From positions 1 through 64,000 of the forward strand of contig CAAFLE010000095.1 in NCBI GenBank assembly GCA_900763675.1: 64,000 nt of DNA, read 5' to 3'. The translations under genes were made by a program, and so were the position numbers. Shown in pieces: positions 41,549 to 52,223 of the stretch (the first letter of the stretch is position 1; every line of letters starts with the position of its first letter). The DNA is from an uncultured Oscillospiraceae bacterium. GTDB lineage: Bacteria; Bacillota; Clostridia; Oscillospirales; Oscillospiraceae. Below the pieces are notes generated by a model. The model did not search any database. It was given only the letters and a program-made list of their open reading frames with translations, and was not told the origin of the DNA.

Positions 41549-41713
41549 TCAGCAGTTGCAGCGGTTTTCAAACGTGGCGCAGAACGTTTCTGCCTTGCGC
41601 TGAGCGTCCTCGTTGGAGACGTTGATGTGCGAAGCGGTGCACTGGTCCGCCGCGGTGTGGTACTTGCAGTCCTTCACACAGCAGTCGATCTTGCAGTTCG
41701 TTTTTTCGTTCAT
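41549..41713 (-). CDS. DUF1540 small cysteine-rich protein
   Basis: A 54-residue protein on the minus strand with GGGAGG eight bases before ATG at 41713. Eight cysteines are arranged as C-x3-CC-x3-C-x8-C, then three near the C-terminus. The first part matches DUF1540 (CxVxxCxYN...CxAxxIxV; here CCVKDCKYHTAADQC, ASHINV), a likely metal-binding microprotein family common in Clostridia. It sits alone between yraN and a phosphoesterase. Its function is unknown; redox or zinc binding is plausible. Confidence 0.85.
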   Translation of the reverse strand: MNEKTNCKIDCCVKDCKYHTAADQCTASHINVSNEDAQRKAETFCATFENRCNC

Positions 41714-41790
41714 GTTTTTATCCTCCCTTGTTGGATTACGGAGAGTAGTTTCTGCACAAATGTCTGCTTTATTCGGAGAAGGGAGGGAAT

Positions 41791-42480
41791 ATGTCCCTTT
41801 TTGCCATCGGAGATCTTCATCTTGCCATCGGCGAGCCGGACAAAACCATGGAAGCGTTCGGCGGGCGCTGGATCGGCTATGTGGATAAGATCCGCCGCGG
41901 CTTTGATCTGCTGCACGAGGACGACACGTGCGTCATCTGCGGCGATTTCTGCTGGGCGATGAGCCTTGCGGAAGCGCTGCCGGATTTCCGGTTTTTGAAC
42001 AGCCTGCCCGGGAAAAAGCTGATGGTCAAGGGCAACCACGATTACTGGTGGACGACGGCGGCAAAAATGAACGCTTTTTTTGCACAAAACGGTTTGGACA
42101 GCATCTCTTTGCTGCATAATAACTGTGCCGAATGGGAAAATCTGGCGCTGTGCGGTACGCGGGGCTGGTTTGTGGACGAAGAGACCGGCACCGAACACGA
42201 CGCAAAGGTCCTCCGGCGTGAGGTCGGGCGGCTGGAAACCTCGCTCAAAGCCGCCGGCGAACGGGAGAAGCTCGTTTTTCTTCATTATCCGCCGCTGTAT
42301 CTTCGGTATACCTGCCCGGAAATCCTCCGGCTGCTCGCACAGTACGGCGTGCGCGAGTGCTGCTACGGTCATATCCACGGCTACGGCTGCCGGAGCGCGT
42401 TTATCGGCGAGAGCGAGGGCGTACAATACCGGATGGTTTCCGCAGATTTTCTTGATTTTGTTCCGTATAAGCTGCGATAA
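41791..42480 (+). CDS. Metallophosphoesterase (calcineurin-like)
   Basis: A 229-residue enzyme with GGGAGG before ATG at 41791. The two-metal site is complete: GDLHLA near residue 7, ICGDFCW near 50, KGNHDYWWT near 80, FLHYPP near 166, and YGHIHGYG near 193. It belongs to the class that clostridial annotations call YkuE-like or phosphohydrolase; specific substrate unknown. It stands alone, upstream of the trigger factor promoter. Confidence 0.92.
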   Translation: MSLFAIGDLHLAIGEPDKTMEAFGGRWIGYVDKIRRGFDLLHEDDTCVICGDFCWAMSLAEALPDFRFLNSLPGKKLMVKGNHDYWWTTAAKMNAFFAQNGLDSISLLHNNCAEWENLALCGTRGWFVDEETGTEHDAKVLRREVGRLETSLKAAGEREKLVFLHYPPLYLRYTCPEILRLLAQYGVRECCYGHIHGYGCRSAFIGESEGVQYRMVSADFLDFVPYKLR

Positions 42481-42484
42481 TCCG

Positions 42485-42513
42485 TTGCAATTTGCATTTT
42501 GATTTGCTATAAT
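42485..42513 (+). promoter_or_regulatory. Promoter of tig
   Basis: TTGCAA at 42485-42490, 17-base spacer and TATAAT at 42508-42513. Confidence 0.85.
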
Positions 42514-42573
42514 GTATCGGCTTGAATTTTGCATATTCAGTCCCGGCTGAAATATAGAGAGGAGTAACCCCCC

Positions 42574-44037
42574 ATGATTGTCAAGAACAGCAAGAAAGAA
42601 AAAAACACCGTCACATTTGACGTCGAGCTGGACGCCGCCGAATTTGAAAAATACGTCAACGGTGCATATCTGAAGGCCCGCAGCCGCATCATGGTCCCCG
42701 GTTTCCGCAAGGGCAAGGCGCCCCGCATGGTCATCGAAGGAATGTACGGCAAGGACGTTTTCTATGACGACGCCTTTGACACCGCCGCGAACGACGCCTT
42801 TGCGTTCGGCGTTGCCGAGGGCAAGCTCGAAACCGTCGGCCGTCCCACGATGACCGATTCTCAGGTCACGGAGGATAAGGGCGCTCTGCTCAGCTTCAGC
42901 ACCGACGTTTATCCCGAGGTCACGCTCGGTCAGTACAAGGGACTCGAGGCGGAGAAGCCCTCCACCGAAGTCACCGACGAAGAGATCGACGGTCACATTG
43001 AGCGTCTGCGCAAGCAGAACGCCCGCCTCGTCACCGTGGAGCGTCCCGCGCAGGACGGCGACACCGTGAACATCAACTACGCCGGTATGCTCGACGGCAT
43101 CCCGTTTGACGGCGGCACGGCGGAGAATCAGAACCTCGTCCTCGGCTCCAACACCTTTGTTCCCGGCTTTGAGAGCCAGCTCGTCGGCATTTCCGCCGGA
43201 GAAGAACGCGATCTCGACATCACCTTCCCGGAGAACTACGCCCCCGATCTCGCCGGAAAAGCGGTCGTGTTCCACGTTAAGTGCAACGAGGTCAAGTTTG
43301 AGGAGCTTCCGGAGCTGGACGACGAGTTTGCCAAGGACAACGATTTCGATACGCTTGCCGAGCTGAAGGCGGACATCCGCGCCAAGGCGGTCGAGGAGAA
43401 GGAAAAGGCGGCGAAAAATGCCTTTGAGGACGCGCTGGTTGACGCCGCCGTCGAGAACATGACCGTCGATATGCCCGAATCCATGGTCGAGGAGCGCATG
43501 GACGGCATCGTTCGCGAGTATGCGAACTACATGGCGAACCAGGGCATCCGCATTGACGAATATGTGAAGATGATCGGCACCGATATGAAGTCCTTCCGCG
43601 AGAGTATGCGTGCCACTGCCGAGAAGCAGGCGCGTACCGAGCTGCTGCTCACCGCCGTTGCCGAAGCGGAGAACGTTCAGATCACCGAAGAGGATCTTCA
43701 GGCGGAGTATGAAAAGCTCGGCGAGGCTTACGGCATGAAGGCGGAGGACGTCGCCAAGGCGATCGACGTTGTCGGTCTGACCGCCGATATGCGCCGCCAC
43801 CGCGCCGTTGACATCATCGCCGAGAGCGGCATTGTCGCCAAGGCGAAGAAGGCTGCCAAGAAGCCCGCGGCGAAGAAGACCGCCAAGTCCGAGGAGACCG
43901 CCGAGGATGAAGCCCCCAAGGCGAAGAAGTCCACGGCGAAGAAGGCTGCCAAGACCGAGGAGACGACCGAAGAGGAAGCTCCCAAGGCGAAGAAAACCAC
44001 CCGCAAGTCCACCAAGACTGAGGAGAAGGCGGAGTAA
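42574..44037 (+). CDS. tig: Trigger factor with long Lys/Ala-rich C-terminal tail
   Basis: A 487-residue ribosome-bound chaperone and prolyl isomerase; typical length is about 430. The ribosome-docking motif is GFRKGKAPRMVIE near residue 45, and the FKBP-like domain lies around residues 155-245 (DTVNINYAGMLDGIPFDGG). The helical chaperone arms end near residue 425. The last 60 residues are repeats of AKKxxxKKxAK/TEExxEEEAPKAKK, a charged, disordered, histone-H1-like tail that I do not know from model trigger factors. It begins the tig-clpP-clpX-lon proteostasis block. Confidence 0.94.
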   Translation: MIVKNSKKEKNTVTFDVELDAAEFEKYVNGAYLKARSRIMVPGFRKGKAPRMVIEGMYGKDVFYDDAFDTAANDAFAFGVAEGKLETVGRPTMTDSQVTEDKGALLSFSTDVYPEVTLGQYKGLEAEKPSTEVTDEEIDGHIERLRKQNARLVTVERPAQDGDTVNINYAGMLDGIPFDGGTAENQNLVLGSNTFVPGFESQLVGISAGEERDLDITFPENYAPDLAGKAVVFHVKCNEVKFEELPELDDEFAKDNDFDTLAELKADIRAKAVEEKEKAAKNAFEDALVDAAVENMTVDMPESMVEERMDGIVREYANYMANQGIRIDEYVKMIGTDMKSFRESMRATAEKQARTELLLTAVAEAENVQITEEDLQAEYEKLGEAYGMKAEDVAKAIDVVGLTADMRRHRAVDIIAESGIVAKAKKAAKKPAAKKTAKSEETAEDEAPKAKKSTAKKAAKTEETTEEEAPKAKKTTRKSTKTEEKAE

Positions 44038-44063
44038 TCCGGCTCTCTCGCAAACTGACATAC

Positions 44064-44097
44064 ACGGGAAAGGGCGTTTGCCCTTTCCCGTATCATC
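44064..44097 (+). terminator. Hairpin between tig and clpP, possible terminator
   Basis: Perfect 12-base arms (44064-44075 and 44080-44091) with GTTT loop. The T run (CATTTTT) starts only about ten bases later, so read-through is likely. Confidence 0.6.
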
Positions 44098-44130
44098 GCA
44101 TTTTTAACCCTGCAAAGGAGGATTTATACC

Positions 44131-44712
44131 ATGAGTCTCGTACCGTATGTTGTAGAACAGACGTCCCGCGGAGAGCGTTCCTATGACATTTTCTCCCGTC
44201 TGCTGAACGACCGCATCGTATTTCTCGGTGAGGAAGTCAACAGCACGTCCGCCAGTCTGGTCGTGGCGCAGCTTCTCTATCTGGAAGCGCAGGACCCCGA
44301 CAAGGACATCCAGATGTATATCAACAGCCCCGGCGGCTCCATTACGGACGGCATGGCGATCTATGACACGATGCAGTATATCAAGTGCGACGTGTCTACC
44401 ATCTGCGTCGGTATGGCGGCGTCGATGGGCGCGTTCCTGCTTTCCTCCGGTGCAAAGGGCAAGCGCATTGCGCTCCCCAACGCGGAGATCATGATCCATC
44501 AGCCCGCCGCCGGTACGCAGGGCAAGGTCACCGATATGGAGATCGACGTGGAGCGCTTCCTCAAAATCAAAGCCCGCATGAACCGGATCATGGCGGAAAA
44601 CACCGGCAAAACGCCGGAGCAGATCAAAGCCGATTCCGAGCGCGACCACTGGCTGCTGGCGGAAGAGGCACGCGAATACGGTCTCATCGACAAGGTAATT
44701 TATAAAAGATAA
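44131..44712 (+). CDS. clpP: ATP-dependent Clp protease proteolytic subunit
   Basis: A 193-residue serine peptidase forming the fourteen-mer degradation chamber. ATG at 44131 follows AAAGGAGG. The N-terminus [20 protein letters not shown], the catalytic serine in [11 protein letters not shown] (near 97), the catalytic histidine in IMIHQPAAG (near 122) and the Asp in the following DIEV-like helix are all present. clpX follows in 14 bases, so peptidase and unfoldase are made together. Confidence 0.98.
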   Translation: MSLVPYVVEQTSRGERSYDIFSRLLNDRIVFLGEEVNSTSASLVVAQLLYLEAQDPDKDIQMYINSPGGSITDGMAIYDTMQYIKCDVSTICVGMAASMGAFLLSSGAKGKRIALPNAEIMIHQPAAGTQGKVTDMEIDVERFLKIKARMNRIMAENTGKTPEQIKADSERDHWLLAEEAREYGLIDKVIYKR

Positions 44713-44726
44713 TTCAGGGAGATCTT

Positions 44727-45992
44727 ATGGCAAGATCAGACGATAGAAAGATCCGCTGTGCCTTCTGCGGACGGACGCAGGATCAGGTAGATAAACTGAT
44801 TGCCGGCAACGGGGCATACATTTGCAGTGACTGCGTGCGTCTGTGCATGAACATTGTGGATGAGGATCTGCCGCAGCAAACCGCCGGGAAGCATCCAGCG
44901 TCGCCTGCGCCGGCGGTCGCGGAGCTGCCGAAGCCGGCGGAGATCAAGGCGTATCTTGACGAGTACATCGTCGGGCAGGAGACGGCGAAGATCGCCCTTT
45001 CCGTTGCGGTGTACAACCACTATAAGCGCATCTATTACGGCAAGCAGACCGATGTGGAGCTGCAAAAGTCCAACATCCTCCTGATCGGACCGACGGGCAG
45101 CGGCAAAACGCTCTTTGCCCAGACGCTGGCGCGGGTGCTGGATGTGCCGTTCGCCATTGCCGACGCGACGACGCTCACCGAGGCGGGTTATGTCGGCGAG
45201 GACGTGGAGAACATCCTCCTCCGGTTGCTGCAGGCGGCGGATTTCGATGTGGAACGCGCTCAGCGCGGCATCATCTACATCGACGAGCTGGACAAAATTT
45301 CCCGCAAAAGCGAGAATGTTTCGATCACCCGAGACGTTTCGGGCGAAGGCGTGCAGCAGGCGCTGCTGAAGATTCTGGAAGGCACGGTCGCCGCCGTTCC
45401 GCCGCAGGGCGGACGCAAGCACCCGCAGCAGGAGTTCATCCACATTGATACGACGAACATCCTCTTCATCTGCGGCGGCGCGTTCGACGGTCTCGATAAG
45501 ATCATCGAAAACCGCATGGACCGCAAGAGCATGGGCTTCGGCGCGGAGATCACAAGCAAAAAGGAAAAGAATCTCGGCGAGATCCTGGCGCTTGCCCAGC
45601 AGCACGATGTAATCAAGTACGGCATCATCCCGGAGCTTGTCGGACGTCTGCCGGTCATTACGCCGCTCAACTCTCTCGACAAGGAAGCGCTGGAGCGCAT
45701 CCTTACCGAGCCGAAAAACGCCATCACCAAGCAGTATACCGCGCTTATGGCGCTCGACGGCGTAAAGCTTGAATACGAGCCTGCCGCCATCGAGGCGATC
45801 GCCGACAAAGCTCTCGCAATGGAGATCGGCGCCCGCGGACTGCGCAGCATTCTCGAAAAAATTATGACGGATATTATGTTCCGCGTCCCCTCCGACAAGA
45901 GCATCAAGCGCGTTATCATCACGCCGGAATGCGTGACCGAAGGGAAGCCGCCCGTGGCGCTGCGAAACGACAATTCCGACAGTTTGAAGTAA
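44727..45992 (+). CDS. clpX: Clp protease ATP-binding subunit ClpX
   Basis: A 421-residue AAA+ unfoldase feeding ClpP. The N-terminal zinc-binding domain shows C-x2-C near residue 12 (CAFCG) and C-x2-C near residue 35 (CSDCVRLC). Walker [13 protein letters not shown], Walker [11 protein letters not shown], the pore loop GYVGEDVE and the ClpP-docking loop (an IGF-like segment near LVGRLP) are recognisable. The region after [13 protein letters not shown] ends the sensor domain. It is part of tig-clpP-clpX-lon. Confidence 0.98.
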   Translation: MARSDDRKIRCAFCGRTQDQVDKLIAGNGAYICSDCVRLCMNIVDEDLPQQTAGKHPASPAPAVAELPKPAEIKAYLDEYIVGQETAKIALSVAVYNHYKRIYYGKQTDVELQKSNILLIGPTGSGKTLFAQTLARVLDVPFAIADATTLTEAGYVGEDVENILLRLLQAADFDVERAQRGIIYIDELDKISRKSENVSITRDVSGEGVQQALLKILEGTVAAVPPQGGRKHPQQEFIHIDTTNILFICGGAFDGLDKIIENRMDRKSMGFGAEITSKKEKNLGEILALAQQHDVIKYGIIPELVGRLPVITPLNSLDKEALERILTEPKNAITKQYTALMALDGVKLEYEPAAIEAIADKALAMEIGARGLRSILEKIMTDIMFRVPSDKSIKRVIITPECVTEGKPPVALRNDNSDSLK

Positions 45993-45997
45993 CAAAA

Positions 45998-46018
45998 CAG
46001 CGGGGCTCGTCCCCGCTG
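45998..46018 (+). terminator. GC-rich hairpin between clpX and lon
   Basis: CAGCGGGG and CCCCGCTG arms with a five-base loop, not followed by a T run; more likely an RNA-processing or attenuating hairpin than a full stop. Confidence 0.45.
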
Positions 46019-46040
46019 ATTTGCTATGGAGGAACAGACT

Positions 46041-48385
<2,345 letters not shown>

Positions 48386-48389
<4 letters not shown>

Positions 48390-48964
48390 ATACGCAGAAG
48401 GTCGAATTTCTCAAATCCGCTGCCGATAAAAAGGCATTTCTCCGCGACGGCCGCCACGCCGTCGCCTTTGCCGGGCGCTCCAACGTCGGAAAATCGTCGG
48501 TTATTAACAGCCTTTTGAATCGGAAAAACTTTGCCCGCGTCGGCGCGACCCCCGGAAAAACCGTGCAGGTCAACTATTTCCTCGTGGACGGCGTGTACTT
48601 CATCGACCTGCCCGGCTACGGCTATGCCCGCGTTTCCGGCGACGAGCGCCGCCGCTGGGGGGCGCTCATGGAGGACTTTTTTCAGGAACCCAATCTGTTC
48701 ACGATGGGTGTGCTGATCGTTGACGCCCGGCACGCCCCGACGGCGGACGACGTTACGATGGCGGAATATTTCTTCGATGCGGGACGCCCGTTCGTCGTTG
48801 TTGCAAACAAGTGCGACAAGCTGAAAAAAAGCGAGATCGAACCGAATCTGGAGCGCATCCGCGACGTGCTGGGGCTGGACGACGATTTCCCGCTCATTCT
48901 CCACTCCTGCACGGCAAAGATCGGGCGGCGCGAGCTGCTTGGATTCATCGAAAACAATATTTAG
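48386..48964 (+). CDS. engB: Ribosome biogenesis GTP-binding protein EngB/YsxC
   Basis: A 192-residue essential GTPase for 50S assembly. ATG at 48386 overlaps the lon stop, with GGAGG six bases upstream. G1 is AGRSNVGKSSVIN, G2 the threonine in GATPGKT, G3 DLPGYGYA, and G4 is NKCDK. SCTAKIGRRELLGFI ends the protein as in the family. It is the last gene of the tig-lon run. Confidence 0.97.
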
Positions 48965-49005
48965 TGTTGTAATCTGCCGAAGCTTTTGGTAATATTACCT
49001 TATGT

Positions 49006-49695
49006 ATGAGTGACTTTGTAAATATCTGGAAGAATCTGGACTGGTCCGTACCGGTGCAGATGGTGATGAACATCCTCCCGTCGCTTTTGTGCATCACGCT
49101 GCACGAGCTGAGCCACGGCTTTGTTGCCTACCGTCTCGGCGATACGACGGCGAAGGACGCCGGCAGACTTACGCTCAACCCGATCAAGCACATCGACATT
49201 ATGGGTCTGCTTATGATGATCGTGTTCCGCTTCGGCTGGGCAAAGCCCGTGCCGGTCAATATGTACCGGTTCAAAAACCCGAAGAATGGGATGGCGGTCA
49301 CGGCGCTGGCAGGTCCGGCGTGCAACTTCCTTCTGGCGGGGCTGTTCCTATTCCTGTATGGACTTTTATATTTTCCGCTCGCCGTCCGCGGCGGAACTGT
49401 CGCCGAGACCGTTCTTCAGCTCATATACACCACGGCGTATCTAAGCCTGTCGCTTGCGGTGTTCAACCTGATCCCGATCCCGCCGCTGGACGGCAGCAAG
49501 GTGCTGTTCTCGCTCATCCCGGACGAGAGCTATTTCAAGCTCATGCGCTACGAGCGCTACGGCATGATACTGCTGCTCGTGCTGGTCTCCACCCGGATTC
49601 TCGGCACCCCGCTCTCCACGGCGACAGCGTGGCTTTTTGATAAGTTCTTCGTCCTTGCCGAGCTTGGCTTCCGGCTTGTGACGCATTTCGTGTAA
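49006..49695 (+). CDS. Site-2 protease family (M50) membrane metalloprotease
   Basis: A 229-residue multi-span membrane protein. The zinc motif HELSHG near residue 33 (HExxH) and the distal acid in the IPIPPLDGSKVL segment near residue 163 make up the M50 active site. It belongs to the short, PDZ-free subgroup common in Firmicutes (YwhC/YdaF-like), often next to scpA as here. The substrate is unknown. No ribosome-binding site is obvious before ATG at 49006, which follows an AT-rich 40-base gap. Confidence 0.9.
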   Translation: MSDFVNIWKNLDWSVPVQMVMNILPSLLCITLHELSHGFVAYRLGDTTAKDAGRLTLNPIKHIDIMGLLMMIVFRFGWAKPVPVNMYRFKNPKNGMAVTALAGPACNFLLAGLFLFLYGLLYFPLAVRGGTVAETVLQLIYTTAYLSLSLAVFNLIPIPPLDGSKVLFSLIPDESYFKLMRYERYGMILLLVLVSTRILGTPLSTATAWLFDKFFVLAELGFRLVTHFV

Positions 49696-49713
49696 AGGCA
49701 AAACGGTATACCC

Positions 49714-50484
49714 ATGATTCAGGAACCGAGCTATCATCTCGAGGGCATTGTGCATTCGCACGACGAGCTGGAGGATTTTACCGGACCGCTCGACCTCATT
49801 TTGATGCTGCTCGCCAAGGATAAGATCGAAATTCGCGATATTCAGATCTCGCAGCTGCTTGACCAGTATCTTGCCTATCTCCAGAAAATGCAGGAGATGG
49901 ATCTGGAGATCGCAAGCGAATTTGTCCAGATGGCGTCGCATCTCATGTTCATCAAAACCAAAATGCTCCTGACCGAGGAAAAGGAGCCGACGGAGCTGGA
50001 AGTCCTTGTCTCCGCGCTCGAACAGCTCAAAAACCGGGACGCAATCGCCGCCGTGCGGGAGATCGCCCCGGAACTGGGACGGCTGACCGAGACGGGACTC
50101 AAAATGCACACCCGCGGCGCTCTGCCGCTGCCGGAGCGCCCTTACGATTATCGCCACACGCCGGACGAGCTGCTGAGCGCACTGGCGCAGATTCTGCTCC
50201 GCGGCACGGGCGAAGCCGCGCCGGAGGAAAATGAAACACTCCGCCGCGCCGCGCCGAAGCCTATCGTGTTCAGCGTCCGCGCCAAAAGCGAACAGCTGCT
50301 GGCGCTTCTCCGGGAAAGGGGGCATATGTCCCTGCGCTCCATGTTCGGCGTCTGCAAAAGCCGCAGCGAGCTGGTGGCGACATTTTTGTCGGTGCTGGAG
50401 CTTTGCTCCGACGGTCATATCCGCGTCAGCGGAGAAAACGGAAATTACGATGTGAGCCGTGCGCTCACGGATACGGAAGAATAA
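49714..50484 (+). CDS. scpA: Segregation and condensation protein A
   Basis: A 256-residue kleisin linking the two heads of the SMC complex that compacts chromosomes. The N-terminal helix region DFTGPLDLILMLLAKDKIEIRDI is the family hallmark, and the LLTEEKEPTELEVL segment follows. The C-terminal winged helix (after LLALLRERGHMSLRSMFG, then SRSELVATFLSVLELC) binds the SMC cap. The scpB start follows the stop directly, so ScpA and ScpB are coupled. Confidence 0.96.
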   Translation: MIQEPSYHLEGIVHSHDELEDFTGPLDLILMLLAKDKIEIRDIQISQLLDQYLAYLQKMQEMDLEIASEFVQMASHLMFIKTKMLLTEEKEPTELEVLVSALEQLKNRDAIAAVREIAPELGRLTETGLKMHTRGALPLPERPYDYRHTPDELLSALAQILLRGTGEAAPEENETLRRAAPKPIVFSVRAKSEQLLALLRERGHMSLRSMFGVCKSRSELVATFLSVLELCSDGHIRVSGENGNYDVSRALTDTEE

Positions 50485-51084
50485 ATGGAAATCAACGAAA
50501 TCCGACCGGCGCTGGAAGCAATCCTGTTTGCCGCCGGCGACAGCGTGGAAACGGAACGGATCGCCAAGGTCCTCGGCGCGGAGCCGTGGGATGTCCGGCA
50601 GGCGGCAGAGCAGCTTGCCAAGGAATATGAAGAAAACCGGCGCGGCTTCCGTCTGGCGCGGATGGAAAACCGCCTTCAGCTCGTCACGGCGGGCGAGTAC
50701 AGCGACGTTGTAAGCCGAACGCTCGAAAAGCGGGCGCAGCCGAAGCTCTCGCCGACGGCGCTGGAGGTTCTCGCGATTGTGGCATACTATCAGCCGGTGA
50801 CCCGCGCCTACATAGAGCAGCTTCGCGGCACCGACAGCTCCTATACGGTCGCGGTACTCTCCGAGCGCGGACTGATCGCTCCCTGCGGGCGGCTGGAAGC
50901 GCCGGGACGTCCGGTTCTGTTCGGCACGACCGACCAGTTCCTCCGCGTTGTCGGCGTCTCTTCGCTCGAAGAGCTGCCGCCGCTGCCAAACATCGCCACG
51001 GGCGAGGGAATTCAGGAACTCCAGGCCGCCATCAACGCGGCAAGCGAAAAAGAGGAACAGCTGAAAATCACGGAGGTCGAATGA
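50485..51084 (+). CDS. scpB: Segregation and condensation protein B
   Basis: A 199-residue partner of ScpA. Two winged-helix domains are visible. The N-terminal one starts IRPALEAILFAAGD and continues DVRQAAEQLAKEYEENRRGF; the second holds LSPTALEVLAIVAYYQPVTRAYIEQLRG and ends with LFGTTDQFLRVVGVSSLEELP. These are standard ScpB features. The start codon abuts the scpA stop. DUF2953 and ytfJ follow, which is a conserved clostridial order. Confidence 0.96.
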   Translation: MEINEIRPALEAILFAAGDSVETERIAKVLGAEPWDVRQAAEQLAKEYEENRRGFRLARMENRLQLVTAGEYSDVVSRTLEKRAQPKLSPTALEVLAIVAYYQPVTRAYIEQLRGTDSSYTVAVLSERGLIAPCGRLEAPGRPVLFGTTDQFLRVVGVSSLEELPPLPNIATGEGIQELQAAINAASEKEEQLKITEVE

Positions 51085-51104
51085 CCCCGAACGAGGTGAT
51101 GTGA

Positions 51105-51806
51105 TTGGTCGGATGGATCATACTGGCGGTACTGGCGGTTTTGATTCTGCTCGTGTTCTTTGTGCCGTATGGCGTGGATGTGAGCTATGCCGAAGAAGCA
51201 CTTAAGCTCGGCGTCAAGGTGGGACCGTTTCGTATCTGGCTCTTGCCGAAAAAGCCGCTCTCGGAAAAGCAGCGCTTGAAAGCGGAGCAGAAAAAAGCCA
51301 AAAAGGAAGCGCGCCGCGCCGCCAAGGCGGCAAAAAAAGCCGCCGCGGCGCAGGAAAAGGAGATCAATGACTCCGTCACCGTAAAGCCGAAACCCAAGCT
51401 CGACTTTGATACCGTCCTGACGCTGCTCCGGATGGGGTCGCACGCGATCCGCCGCTTTTTCCGCAGCTTTACCGTGAACTTCTTCCAGCTCCATTATACC
51501 GTCGCCTGCCGGGACCCTTACGATACGGCGATCCAGTACGGCATGGCGTGCGCCACGGCGGAAGCACTTCCGGCGCTGGCAGGAAAGAAGATCCGCGTTC
51601 TCCGGCGCGATATTGAGATCGGCGCAGACTATACTTCGGAGGAGCCGATCATCGCGGTACGCATTGTTCTCTCGCTGCAGCTGTTCCGGCTGGTACATCT
51701 GGCGGTGGCGCTCGGCGCGGAGTTCTTGAAATGGAAAATAAACAGCCGTCGGGAACAACCCGCTGCGGCGATGAATGAAAGGAAAGACGACAATGGAAGA
51801 GAATAA
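51105..51806 (+). CDS. DUF2953 membrane-anchored protein
   Basis: A 233-residue protein starting with TTG at 51105 (GAGGTGAT upstream). One hydrophobic anchor (residues about 3-22) is followed by a small beta domain that includes VKVGPFRIWLLPKK. A Lys/Ala-rich helix follows (about 60-90), then the rest of DUF2953. A YGMACATAEALPALAG stretch near residue 145 is typical. The family is spore-former-associated, usually next to ytfJ, and may act in sporulation; the exact role is unknown. It overlaps ytfJ by 14 bases. Confidence 0.85.
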   Translation: MVGWIILAVLAVLILLVFFVPYGVDVSYAEEALKLGVKVGPFRIWLLPKKPLSEKQRLKAEQKKAKKEARRAAKAAKKAAAAQEKEINDSVTVKPKPKLDFDTVLTLLRMGSHAIRRFFRSFTVNFFQLHYTVACRDPYDTAIQYGMACATAEALPALAGKKIRVLRRDIEIGADYTSEEPIIAVRIVLSLQLFRLVHLAVALGAEFLKWKINSRREQPAAAMNERKDDNGRE

Positions 51807-52161
51807 GATCAACGCTCTCATGGACATGACGGTCAGCAAGATCCGTCAGCTGGTTGACGCAGACACCATTATCGGCAAACCCATCAATACGCCCGACGGA
51901 ATTACCGTGATTCCCGTGTCCCGTATGAGCTTCGGCATCGGCACCGGCGGCACGACCGGCAGCAAGGGAATTTCCTTCACCGGCGGCAACGGCGCAGGCG
52001 TCAAGGTCGAACCGGTCGGCTTCTTCGTCATCAAGGACGGCACCTGCCGTATGATCAGCGTTTCTTCCAATCCGCTCTCGACGATGGACCGCGTCGTAGA
52101 AGTGATGCCCGATGTTCTTGACCGTATCGACAACATTGTAAACAAAAAGAACAAGGAATAA
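51793..52161 (+). CDS. ytfJ: GerW family sporulation protein YtfJ
   Basis: A 122-residue protein. ATG at 51793 with GGAAAG upstream is preferred to ATG 51775. The N-terminal ENKINALMDMTVSKIRQLVD helix and the Gly-rich GIGTGGTTGSKGISFTGGNGAG beta region are the GerW/YtfJ signature; in Bacillus GerW is needed for germination by some germinants. Presence supports descent from spore formers, although sporulation itself is not proven. Confidence 0.92.
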   Translation: MEENKINALMDMTVSKIRQLVDADTIIGKPINTPDGITVIPVSRMSFGIGTGGTTGSKGISFTGGNGAGVKVEPVGFFVIKDGTCRMISVSSNPLSTMDRVVEVMPDVLDRIDNIVNKKNKE

Positions 52162-52184
52162 TTTCCCCGCTGTTCCGGTCATAC

Positions 52185-52220
52185 TAAGCACCGCCCGAAT
52201 CATTTTATGGGTGGTGCTTA
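52185..52220 (+). promoter_or_regulatory. Hairpin covering the dacF ribosome-binding region
   Basis: Twelve-base arms (52185-52196 and 52209-52220, one G-T pair) end four bases before the GTG start. The GGGTGGTG in the 3' arm is the only purine-rich ribosome-binding candidate, so the hairpin could repress initiation or act as a weak terminator without a T run. Confidence 0.45.
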
Positions 52221-52223
52221 TTT

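Noticed and set aside
43840..44030. Lys/Ala repeat DNA as a mobile-element or array repeat
   Set aside because: Repetition follows codons of the trigger-factor tail and stays in frame.
46026..46040. Earlier ATG for lon
   Set aside because: The first codons (ATGGAGGA) are themselves the ribosome-binding site for ATG 46041.
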